Assembly (NCBI RefSeq): GCF_018381315.1
Contig: NZ_JAGZSD010000014.1
Coordinates: 1-64,000, forward strand
Length of the DNA: 64,000 nt
Direction: 5' to 3'
Source: Anaerostipes sp.
GTDB lineage: Bacteria > Bacillota > Clostridia > Lachnospirales > Lachnospiraceae
Shown here one piece after another: positions 51,071-57,767 of this stretch. The first letter of the stretch is position 1. Every line of letters starts with the position of its first letter. The notes beneath the pieces were generated by a model. The model worked only from the letters and a program-made list of their open reading frames with translations, had not been told where the DNA came from and made no database searches. The position numbers and the translations under genes were made by a program.

Positions 51071-51556
51071 ATGTTCGGATTTTTAAAAGGAAAACATAAA
51101 GGGGAAAAAGTTTTTTATTCCATGGTGAGCGGAAAGAGCATTGATCTTTCAGAGGTGGACGATGAAATGTTCGCCGGCAGAGTATTAGGTGACGGAATCG
51201 CCGTGGAGCCAAAAGAGGACACATTTGTGGCCCCATGCACAGGAACAGTGACTACAGTGACAGACACAAAACATGCCATAGGACTGGAAAACGAAGACGG
51301 GGTCCAGGTGCTGATCCATATCGGTCTGGACACAGTAAAGCTTAACGGCAGAGGGTTTGACACCTATGTGGAACCCGGACAGAAGGTAAAGACAGGAGAT
51401 CCCCTGGTAAAGGTGGACCGCGGAATGCTCAGGGAAGAAGGAATTCCGGACGTCTCTATGCTGATATTTGTCGAGCCAAACGGACACGAGCTTACAAAAT
51501 TTTATACAGAGCAGGCGGTTGAGGCGGGATCAAGCGCTTTAGTGGAATACAAATAA
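51071..51556 (+). CDS. PTS glucose-family IIA protein
   Basis: 161 aa soluble EIIA-Glc-like protein. VFYSMVSGKSIDLSEV opens the domain, the regulatory/structural VAPCTGTVTTV follows, and the phosphorylated His is in VLIHIGLDTV. It passes phosphate from HPr to the IICB encoded at 46053, which lacks its own IIA domain. GGAGGT lies upstream; a terminator follows. Confidence 0.93.
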   Translation: MFGFLKGKHKGEKVFYSMVSGKSIDLSEVDDEMFAGRVLGDGIAVEPKEDTFVAPCTGTVTTVTDTKHAIGLENEDGVQVLIHIGLDTVKLNGRGFDTYVEPGQKVKTGDPLVKVDRGMLREEGIPDVSMLIFVEPNGHELTKFYTEQAVEAGSSALVEYK

Positions 51557-51566
51557 ACATCCGGGG

Positions 51567-51599
51567 AAACGGCAGATATCATGGGGTATCTGCCGTTTT
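51567..51599 (+). terminator. Rho-independent terminator after the PTS IIA gene
   Basis: AAACGGCAGATA (51567-51578) pairs perfectly with TATCTGCCGTTT (51587-51598). Confidence 0.85.
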
Positions 51600-51607
51600 G
51601 GCATCCA

Positions 51608-51636
51608 TGGACAAAAGGCAGAAAATAGAGTAAAAT
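51608..51636 (+). promoter_or_regulatory. Promoter for the RpiR pair
   Basis: TGGACA (51608-51613), 17 bp, TAAAAT (51631-51636). Confidence 0.55.
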
Positions 51637-51690
51637 TGGAACCAGATTCAGGTACGGAGACAGCAGAAGCAATAAGAGGTAGAGGTCTTT

Positions 51691-52476
51691 ATGAAATTAG
51701 ATGAATTGGTGAACAGCCATTACGGACAGCTTAACGAGAATGATTTATACATATGGAACTACATATCTTCCCACAGGAAAGAATGCGAAAAGCTTGCCAT
51801 AGACCAGCTGGCGTATAAGTGCAGTGTTTCCAGAACAACTGTTTTAAGATTTGCACAGAAGCTGTCTTTAAAGGGCTACGGGGAACTGAAGGTTTTCTTA
51901 AAGCTTGATAATCAGGAGGCTAAAGAGAACATCGGACATGTGGACCTGGTCTGCGATTCTTACCGGCAGGTGATTAACAGTATGAAGGAGAAGGACTGTA
52001 CGGAAATATTAAAGGTCTTCGATCAGGCAAAAAATATTTATGTATATGGAATCGGCATGATACAGTCCTCTGTGAAAAAGGAGTTAAAGAGAACCTTCAT
52101 GATGAGCGGAAGGCTGATCTACGATCTGAGCGGATATGAGGAGGCGGAGAAGCTTCTCAGTATGGTAACGCAGGATGATCTGTTTATCATTATATCTGTC
52201 TCCGGGGAAAATGAGTTTATCAACAATTTTACAAAAAACTTAAAGATCCGGGGTGTGCCGGTACTGTCCATTACAAAGCTCAGGGAAAATACACTGGCCC
52301 ATATGGCTGATTATGCCCTCTATGTGACGGAGACAGTGTTTTCACAGCCGTTCAGCCACATAGAATATGATTCCCTGACCTCATACTTCATTTTAATTGA
52401 GATCTTATTTTTAAAATACATGGAATATCAAACAAAAAAAGAGGAGAAAGCGGATGAGGCTGGAGACGCTGATTGA
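51691..52476 (+). CDS. RpiR/MurR family regulator, first of a tandem pair
   Basis: 261 aa. An N-terminal HTH_6 domain (LAYKCSVSRTTVLRFAQKLSLKGY) is joined to a SIS sugar-phosphate-binding domain (NIYVYGIGMIQSSVKKEL, then FIIISVSGENEFINN). It likely senses a phosphosugar from the PTS pathway. It has its own promoter after the IIA terminator and overlaps the second RpiR gene by 23 nt. Confidence 0.88.
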   Translation: MKLDELVNSHYGQLNENDLYIWNYISSHRKECEKLAIDQLAYKCSVSRTTVLRFAQKLSLKGYGELKVFLKLDNQEAKENIGHVDLVCDSYRQVINSMKEKDCTEILKVFDQAKNIYVYGIGMIQSSVKKELKRTFMMSGRLIYDLSGYEEAEKLLSMVTQDDLFIIISVSGENEFINNFTKNLKIRGVPVLSITKLRENTLAHMADYALYVTETVFSQPFSHIEYDSLTSYFILIEILFLKYMEYQTKKEEKADEAGDAD

Positions 52477-53224
52477 AGAAAACTATGATAAACTGAATGA
52501 AAATGATATGGGCATCTGGAATTATATTCTGCGCCATAAAAAGGAATGTCAGACGATGTCTATTCAGGAGCTGGCAAAGCAGTGCCATGTATCTCACACT
52601 ACCGTCTCACGCTTTACCCATAAACTTGGGATGGAAGGATTTGGGGAGCTTAAAATCTTTTTAAAATGGGACAGCAGGGATCAGGAATCCTTTGACGCAA
52701 GAGAGATTGAACGTGTGTATCAGGATTATATCAAGACACTGGATATGATGAAGGAGCGGGACTGCTCCGATGTGTCAGAACTGCTTTCCAAGGCGGGCAG
52801 CATTTATGTCTACGGAAGCGGTGCAGTGCAGAAAAATGCAGCGAGAGAGCTGAAAAAGAATCTTCTTTTCCTGGACTATTTATGTAATCTGATCGAAGGC
52901 AGGGAAGAGATCAAGATGGTTTTGGAGATCGTCAGGGAAGAGGATGTGTTTTTTCTGTTTTCTCTTTCCGGCGAAAATGCGTTTGTCAATGAACTGGCCG
53001 GCCGGCTGAAAGCAAAGGGTGTTAAAGTTATTTCTGTCACAAAGGTCGGAAATAATGAACTGTCACGGCTCAGTGACATCAGCCTTCAGTTTTATGCCCA
53101 TCCGGTTATGAAAGGAAGATATAATTCGGATGTATATATGACAGCCCAGTTTTTTGTCATCAACGAATTTCTGCTTTTGAAAGGCCTGGAGTATCAAAAA
53201 GATGCCCGGGTTAAGGAGCTGTAG
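52454..53224 (+). CDS. RpiR/MurR family regulator, second of a tandem pair
   Basis: 256 aa paralogue of the preceding gene: both start with a Leu-rich stretch ending in KLNEND or QLNEND, then WNYI. The HTH (LAKQCHVSHTTVSRFTHKLGMEGFGEL) and SIS domain (SIYVYGSGAVQKNAARELKK, FLFSLSGENAFVNEL) are intact. Divergence in both domains suggests different operators or ligands, or a heteromeric regulator (inference). Confidence 0.88.
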   Translation: MRLETLIEENYDKLNENDMGIWNYILRHKKECQTMSIQELAKQCHVSHTTVSRFTHKLGMEGFGELKIFLKWDSRDQESFDAREIERVYQDYIKTLDMMKERDCSDVSELLSKAGSIYVYGSGAVQKNAARELKKNLLFLDYLCNLIEGREEIKMVLEIVREEDVFFLFSLSGENAFVNELAGRLKAKGVKVISVTKVGNNELSRLSDISLQFYAHPVMKGRYNSDVYMTAQFFVINEFLLLKGLEYQKDARVKEL

Positions 53225-53277
53225 TATACAGAGTCAAGGTGTGCTAAAATAAAAGAAAAACCAGGTGGGGTCATATC

Positions 53278-54048
53278 ATGTTTGTAGAAGAAAGACAGCA
53301 AAAGATTCTTGAGCTTTTGCATGAAAACCAGAAAGTAAAAGTGAAAGAGCTGAGCCGGATGTTCGGGGTCACAGAAGACTGTATCCGGAAAGATCTGGCC
53401 AGTATGGAAGGCCGTCATCTATTAAAGCGTGCTTACGGAGGAGCAGTTTTGTCAGAGGGGCTGCATCCCGGGCACAGCAATGCGGTTTCTTCCAGGAAAG
53501 AAAAAAACTTAAAAGAGAAGCGCAGAATTGCAAAAAAAGCAGTAAAGCTCATAAAAGACGGAGATGTGGTGTTTCTGGACACCTCAACCACAAATCTGGA
53601 ACTGGCAGGAGAGATCATCCGGTCGGGAAGGAAAGTCACGGTAGTCAGCTGTATGCTGGATATTGCAAATCTGTTTGCTGCCTCTGAATCCGCAGGACAG
53701 TTCATTTTGCTGGGAGGAGAGTTCAACCGGTCGCAGATTGGTTTTCTTGGTACCCTGACCCTGTCTATGATGGAGAGGTTTCGGTTTGATCTCTGTTTTA
53801 TGGGGGTTGTGGGGGCAGATGTGAAGAAAAATGCAGTCATGACCTATGTACCGGAAGACGGAGCCATGAAGCAGAGTGCAGTGAGCAGAAGCCGCAGAGT
53901 ATATCTGATGATGGAGTCAAAAAAATTCAGTTTTCAGGCCAACTATGTGTTTGCAGATTTTACAGAAATTGAAGGGGTTATATGTGAAAAAGAGCCGGAA
54001 AAAGAAATTTGTGATATGCTTGAGAAATATGAAGTGGAATTGATTTGA
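53278..54048 (+). CDS. DeoR/GlpR family regulator
   Basis: 256 aa. N-terminal DeoR HTH (MFVEERQQKILELLHENQKV, then LSRMFGVTEDCIRKDLASME) and C-terminal DeoRC sugar-phosphate sensor (GDVVFLDTSTTNLELA, LLGGEFNRSQIGFLG). It follows the RpiR pair by 53 bp and ends at its own terminator. The target is unknown; neighbouring PTS genes are candidates. Confidence 0.9.
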   Translation: MFVEERQQKILELLHENQKVKVKELSRMFGVTEDCIRKDLASMEGRHLLKRAYGGAVLSEGLHPGHSNAVSSRKEKNLKEKRRIAKKAVKLIKDGDVVFLDTSTTNLELAGEIIRSGRKVTVVSCMLDIANLFAASESAGQFILLGGEFNRSQIGFLGTLTLSMMERFRFDLCFMGVVGADVKKNAVMTYVPEDGAMKQSAVSRSRRVYLMMESKKFSFQANYVFADFTEIEGVICEKEPEKEICDMLEKYEVELI

Positions 54049-54050
54049 TG

Positions 54051-54086
54051 AAAAAGGGCAGAGGATTTGATTTTCTGCTCTTTTTA
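54051..54086 (+). terminator. Rho-independent terminator after the DeoR gene
   Basis: AAAAAGGGCAGA (54051-54062) pairs with TCTGCTCTTTTT (54074-54085) with one G-T. Confidence 0.85.
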
Positions 54087-54088
54087 AG

Positions 54089-54179
54089 AAAGAAACTAAA
54101 ATAAAATTTGCAAAATTTAAAGAAACTAAAATAAAATCTTAAAAGAACAATTTAAAATTTTATTTTTTTATTTTAAATT
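54089..54179. repeat. Direct repeats and palindrome upstream of the AlbA_2 gene
   Basis: AAAGAAACTAAAATAAAAT occurs at 54089-54107 and 54119-54137, exactly 30 bp apart. An inverted repeat AATTTAAAAT (54149-54158)/ATTTTAAATT (54170-54179) follows. The block is extremely AT-rich and sits directly before the promoter, as operators for an autoregulator would. Confidence 0.6.
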
Positions 54180-54180
54180 C

Positions 54181-54209
54181 TTGATAAAAGTAAAATATTT
54201 TGATAAAAT
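54181..54209 (+). promoter_or_regulatory. Sigma-A promoter for the AlbA_2 gene
   Basis: TTGATA (54181-54186), 17 bp, TAAAAT (54204-54209). Confidence 0.75.
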
Positions 54210-54233
54210 CTTAAATAAATGGAGGAAAATCAA

Positions 54234-55694
54234 ATGACTTTTGAAGAATTAGAAGAAAAATTAAATACTGTTCAACAAATGAAATGTGAAACGCAGTTTT
54301 TAGAATTAAAAAGTGCCAGCAAAGGATGCCCTAAAAGATTATTTGATACTTTATCAAGTTTTTCTAATCAGGATGACGGAGGAATTTTGATTTTTGGAAT
54401 AGACGAGGAGCAGGATTATAAAGAAGTTGGAGTATATGATGCACAGGATTTACAAAAAAAGATCAATGCTCAATGTCTGCAGATGGAACCAATAGTCCGT
54501 CCGCTGCTGACTGTTCTTGAAAAAAACGGTAAAAATTTTGTATCTGCAGAGATACCTGGAATTGATATTGTAGACCGCCCTTGTTATTACAAAGGGACCG
54601 GACGGATAAAAGGTTCTTATGTGCGTGTTGGAGACAGTGATGAACCTATGACCGAATATGAAATATATAGCTATGAAGCTTACCGAAAGAAGTATCAGGA
54701 CGATATCAGAGAAGTTCGAAGAGCTACCTTTGCGGCAATGGATCAAGCTGGCCTGGATCATTATATAGAGCTGCTAAGAGAAGGCAAACCCAATCTGTCA
54801 AACCTTCCGAAAGAAGAATTATATGAATTAATGAGTATAACCAGAAATAATATATTTACTTTAAGTTCAGTTTTACTTTTTAATCCTTATCCCCAGGCCT
54901 ATTTTCCGCAGTTATGTATTATTGCCGTCGTAGTGCCGGGAAATGAAATAGGTGAAACCGGACTGTTAGGTGAACGTTTCTTAGACAACCAGAGAATTGA
55001 AGGAAATATAAAGGAGATGCTTGAGCAGTCACTTCAATTTGTAAGAAAAAATATGAGGAATAAAACCATCATTAATCCAGACACAGGAAAAAGGACAGAT
55101 CAGACAGATTATCCTCTTACTGCTGTCAGGGAGGCAGTGCTGAATGCATTAGTTCATCGGGACTATAGTATTAACACAGAAGGTATGCCTATCCAGATTT
55201 TTATGTATGAGGATCGAATGGAAATTCGAAATCCAGGAGGAATCTATGGAAGAATTAAAATCAATCAATTAGGAAAGATACAGCCAGATACGAGAAATCC
55301 TGTTTTGGCATCTGCCATGGAGGTTCTGGGAATTACAGAAAATCGATATTCGGGTATCCCGGCTATGCGAAAAGCAATGAAGGAATACCATTTGCAGGAA
55401 CCTGAGTTTACAGATGAACGAGGGAACTTTGTAGTGAAATTTTACAAACAAAAGAGTACTCTGCCAGAGCAAGATAAGGATTTAACCCAGGAAACCAAAA
55501 ACCTGTTAATTTTTTGCAGAACCCCTCGTACAAGAAAAGAAATATCTGAATATTTAGGCCTTACTTCTGTGACTTACGCGATACAAAAGCATATAAATCC
55601 ATTAATTAAACGGGGGCTGATTCATTTGAGTATTCCGGAAAAACCAAGCAGCCCAAAACAATTATATTACAGTAATGAAAAATTTCATGAATAA
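54234..55694 (+). CDS. AlbA_2 (Schlafen-like) domain protein with HATPase-type C-terminal domain
   Basis: 486 aa. N-terminal AlbA_2/Schlafen-type nucleic-acid domain (FLELKSASKGCPKRLFDTLS to GILIFGIDEEQDYKEVG), a middle region, the TAVREAVLNALVHRDYSINT block of COG2865-type proteins and a C-terminal winged-helix stretch (RKEISEYLGL). Usually annotated as putative transcriptional regulators or RNA-binding ATPases; some relatives sit in phage-defence loci. ATG 54234 has GGAGG at 54221-54225. The gene is visibly more AT-rich than its neighbours and stands alone between two terminators, suggesting acquisition by transfer. Confidence 0.8.
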   Translation: MTFEELEEKLNTVQQMKCETQFLELKSASKGCPKRLFDTLSSFSNQDDGGILIFGIDEEQDYKEVGVYDAQDLQKKINAQCLQMEPIVRPLLTVLEKNGKNFVSAEIPGIDIVDRPCYYKGTGRIKGSYVRVGDSDEPMTEYEIYSYEAYRKKYQDDIREVRRATFAAMDQAGLDHYIELLREGKPNLSNLPKEELYELMSITRNNIFTLSSVLLFNPYPQAYFPQLCIIAVVVPGNEIGETGLLGERFLDNQRIEGNIKEMLEQSLQFVRKNMRNKTIINPDTGKRTDQTDYPLTAVREAVLNALVHRDYSINTEGMPIQIFMYEDRMEIRNPGGIYGRIKINQLGKIQPDTRNPVLASAMEVLGITENRYSGIPAMRKAMKEYHLQEPEFTDERGNFVVKFYKQKSTLPEQDKDLTQETKNLLIFCRTPRTRKEISEYLGLTSVTYAIQKHINPLIKRGLIHLSIPEKPSSPKQLYYSNEKFHE

Positions 55695-55700
55695 TATCTG

Positions 55701-55745
55701 AAAAAGGAATATATCAAATCCATAAATGTGATATATTCCTTTTTG
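55701..55745. terminator. Bidirectional terminator between AlbA_2 and ABC-F genes
   Basis: AAAAAGGAATATATCA (55701-55716) and TGATATATTCCTTTTT (55729-55744), a perfect 16-bp stem shared by the convergent genes. Confidence 0.9.
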
Positions 55746-55755
55746 CTTTTATCTG

Positions 55756-57285
55756 TCACTGTCCGATACAGATGATCCGGTCTGTCCAGTTCCGGTAAAA
55801 GGATTCTTCGTGGGACACAAGAAGTACCATGCCTGCAAAGTCTGCCAGAGAGGCTTTCAGAGATTCCTTTGCCTGAACATCTAAGTGGTTTGTAGGCTCA
55901 TCCAGAATCAGAAAGCTGCAGGGCTTCATCGTAAGCAGACATAATTTTACCTTAGCCTGTTCGCCGCCGCTTAATGTGCCGATCTCCTGTCCTGCATGCT
56001 GCCTGGAAATGCCGCACCGGGCAAGATACTGACGGACTTTCTTTACCGGAAGAGAAGGGAAATTTTCCGATACGATCTGAACCGGTGTACGGGATGTATC
56101 CTCCCATATCAGGTCCTGTTCAAAATACCCTAAAGTGACCTGTTCTGAAAATGAAAAGGTTCCGTGAAGGGCAGGAATCTGTCCGGTCAGTGTTTTCAGA
56201 AGCGTTGATTTTCCGATTCCGTTGAACCCTGTGATTACAATTTTCTGGCCGCCTTTTACCGTAAAACCAAGACCTGAAAGTAACGGATACTCATACCCTA
56301 CAGAAAGATTTCTGACAGACAAATGATCGGTGTTGGTCACTGGGAGCGGAGAGAAATCAAATTGAGGGCGGGGCTCTGTCAGGGCAGGATCTTCAAGCCG
56401 GCTGACCCGGTCAAGCTGCTTTTGGCGTCCTCTGGCCATTTTGGATTTGCGTCCTGCCATGTTTCTGCGGATAAATTCTTCCGTTTCTTTGATCTTTTTC
56501 TGCTGGGAAGCGTACTGACGGATGGATTCTTCCTGCAGAAAAGTTTTCTTTTTCAAAAACTCAGAGTAGGAACCATAATATTTTGTCAGGCTTTTGTTTT
56601 GTAGATCACATATGCGGTTCACGGTTTTTTCTAAAAAATCATTGTCATGGGAGACCAGCATAAACGCATTGGAAAGTCCCGACAGATAGTCCGACAGCCA
56701 TGTTACATGTTCTTTGTCCAAAAAGTTGGTAGGTTCATCCAGCAGCAGGACAGCGGGCTGTTCTAATAAAAGTTTTGCAAGGATCACTTTGGCCCTCTGT
56801 CCTCCGCTGATCTGGGCTACTGAGCGGTCAAGCCCTATGGAAAGCAGCCCCAGACCGGATGCCACCTGTTCTATCCGGGTGTCAATCTGATAAAAATCGG
56901 CAGCTTCCAGCTGCTCCTGATACCGTGAGGCACGGGTCAGGGCTCCTTCATCCCCGGATGCAGCCTGTGAATACAGAAGATTCATCTGCTCTTCCAGGGC
57001 ATATAATTTTTGGAAAGCTGTTTTGAGAAAGTTTCCTATGGCGGCATCTGTTTTCATCCGGGCATATTGATCCAGACATCCGCAGGATGTTTTTGGATGC
57101 CAGATGACCTGGCCTGTGTCGGGAGTGATCTGCCCTGTGCAGATTTTAATGAGGGTGCTTTTTCCTGCTCCGTTGGGCCCTACAATCCCCACATGCTCCC
57201 CTTTGTTTAGCTGGAATTCTGTATTTTCAAATAATATCTTATCGCCGTAGGCGTGGGATAAATCTTTTATTTCTAATAAACTCAT
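55756..57285 (-). CDS. ABC-F family ribosome-associated ATPase
   Basis: 509 aa, two ABC domains and no membrane segment. First Walker A GPNGAGKST (36-44), signature ISGGQRAKV, Walker B VLLLDEPTNFLD. A basic inter-domain linker (RRNMAGRKSKMARGRQKQLD) is followed by the second domain with GFNGIGKST, LSGGEQAKV and LILDEPTNHLD. ABC-F proteins act on the ribosome; some give resistance to macrolide, lincosamide or pleuromutilin drugs. Start 57285 is chosen because the longer ORF (57336) reads through the leader terminator. The long attenuator leader points to antibiotic-induced expression (inference). Confidence 0.88.
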   Translation of the reverse strand: MSLLEIKDLSHAYGDKILFENTEFQLNKGEHVGIVGPNGAGKSTLIKICTGQITPDTGQVIWHPKTSCGCLDQYARMKTDAAIGNFLKTAFQKLYALEEQMNLLYSQAASGDEGALTRASRYQEQLEAADFYQIDTRIEQVASGLGLLSIGLDRSVAQISGGQRAKVILAKLLLEQPAVLLLDEPTNFLDKEHVTWLSDYLSGLSNAFMLVSHDNDFLEKTVNRICDLQNKSLTKYYGSYSEFLKKKTFLQEESIRQYASQQKKIKETEEFIRRNMAGRKSKMARGRQKQLDRVSRLEDPALTEPRPQFDFSPLPVTNTDHLSVRNLSVGYEYPLLSGLGFTVKGGQKIVITGFNGIGKSTLLKTLTGQIPALHGTFSFSEQVTLGYFEQDLIWEDTSRTPVQIVSENFPSLPVKKVRQYLARCGISRQHAGQEIGTLSGGEQAKVKLCLLTMKPCSFLILDEPTNHLDVQAKESLKASLADFAGMVLLVSHEESFYRNWTDRIICIGQ

Positions 57286-57311
57286 GATAATCGTAATCCT
57301 TTCTGGTATAT

Positions 57312-57355
57312 AAAAAGGCAGAAGGCGGGGATACATAAGTATCCTGCCTTCTGCC
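57312..57355 (-). terminator. Leader terminator (attenuator) upstream of the ABC-F gene
   Basis: On the minus strand GGCAGAAGGC pairs with GCCTTCTGCC (plus 57346-57355 and 57317-57326), with an inner GGATA/TATCC, followed by TTTTTA. It sits 27 nt before the ABC-F start codon. Confidence 0.85.
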
Positions 57356-57374
57356 GGACGTAAAAGTCAGTATG

Positions 57375-57407
57375 TCAGGAAACAGCAAAAGGCTGCGGAC
57401 AAAACAT
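57375..57407 (-). CDS. Possible leader peptide MFCPQPFAVS
   Basis: A 10-codon ORF whose start lies in the loop of the 57388-57421 hairpin and whose codons run through its 3' arm. The ribosome site is weak (GGGAAAGG, about 11 nt upstream). Suggestive of ribosome-controlled folding, but unproven. Confidence 0.35.
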   Translation of the reverse strand: MFCPQPFAVS

Positions 57408-57421
57408 TGTCTGCAGCCTTT
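57388..57421 (-). promoter_or_regulatory. Leader hairpin that can release an antiterminator arm
   Basis: AAAGGCTGC/GCAGCCTTT (plus 57388-57396 and 57413-57421) plus inner GACAA/TTGTC. The minus-strand GCCTTTTGCT (plus 57384-57393) can instead pair with GGCAGAAGGC, the 5' arm of the terminator, using two G-U pairs. Confidence 0.65.
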
Positions 57422-57530
57422 CCCTGCTCTGTAAGCTTTAAAGGAAATTATGATACCTTGGGGTTCTGCGGAAGACGGGTATCCAAATAAGGACTGCCGA
57501 TGCAGTCTGGCCGGATACTTTATCTGTCTT

Positions 57531-57580
57531 CCGATGAAAGCTTAAAGCGTACCGCCGTACTCTGCACAATGTTTCATCGG
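57531..57580 (-). promoter_or_regulatory. Leader hairpin overlapping the end of the 31-codon leader ORF
   Basis: CCGATGAAA and TTTCATCGG arms (plus 57531-57539 and 57572-57580). The 3'-terminal codons and stop codon of the leader ORF lie inside, so a ribosome stalled or terminating there would change the fold. Confidence 0.5.
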
Positions 57581-57637
57581 TATGAATTGTACAGAGCTGT
57601 TTCGCCTGGTAAGCTGGTCTGTCATATAAACGCCCAT
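57542..57637 (-). CDS. 31-aa leader peptide of the ABC-F mRNA
   Basis: Starts MGVYMTDQLTRRN and ends HCAEYGGTL. AAAGGAG (plus 57646-57652) lies 8 nt before the ATG, an excellent ribosome site. The ORF begins about 30 nt after the promoter's expected start point. Short, well-initiated leader ORFs are typical of drug-inducible ABC-F and methyltransferase genes, where a stalled ribosome alters downstream folding. No homologue is known to me. Confidence 0.6.
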   Translation of the reverse strand: MGVYMTDQLTRRNSSVQFIPMKHCAEYGGTL

Positions 57638-57673
57638 GTTGGTATCTCCTTTAGTTCAAAATTCAATGACAAA

Positions 57674-57702
57674 ACTATAGCACACCCTGTTTTTTCTGTC
57701 AA
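57674..57702 (-). promoter_or_regulatory. Sigma-A promoter of the ABC-F leader
   Basis: On the minus strand TTGACA (plus 57697-57702), 17 bp, TATAGT (plus 57674-57679). The leader from here to the ABC-F start is about 380 nt. Confidence 0.8.
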
Positions 57703-57710
57703 ATAGCAAA

Positions 57711-57744
57711 GAGACCGGGACTGCCAGACGGCGGTCCCGGTCTC
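57711..57744 (-). terminator. Terminator of pflA-pflB
   Basis: GAGACCGGGAC (57711-57721)/GTCCCGGTCTC (57734-57744), a perfect 11-bp GC-rich stem downstream of the pflB stop; T-rich tail on the minus strand. Confidence 0.85.
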
Positions 57745-57767
57745 ATAAGTATGATACTTGTTGTTAA

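Noticed and set aside
57286..57336. In-frame upstream extension of the ABC-F protein
   Set aside because: Those codons form the leader terminator; the AAAGGA site favours the start at 57285.
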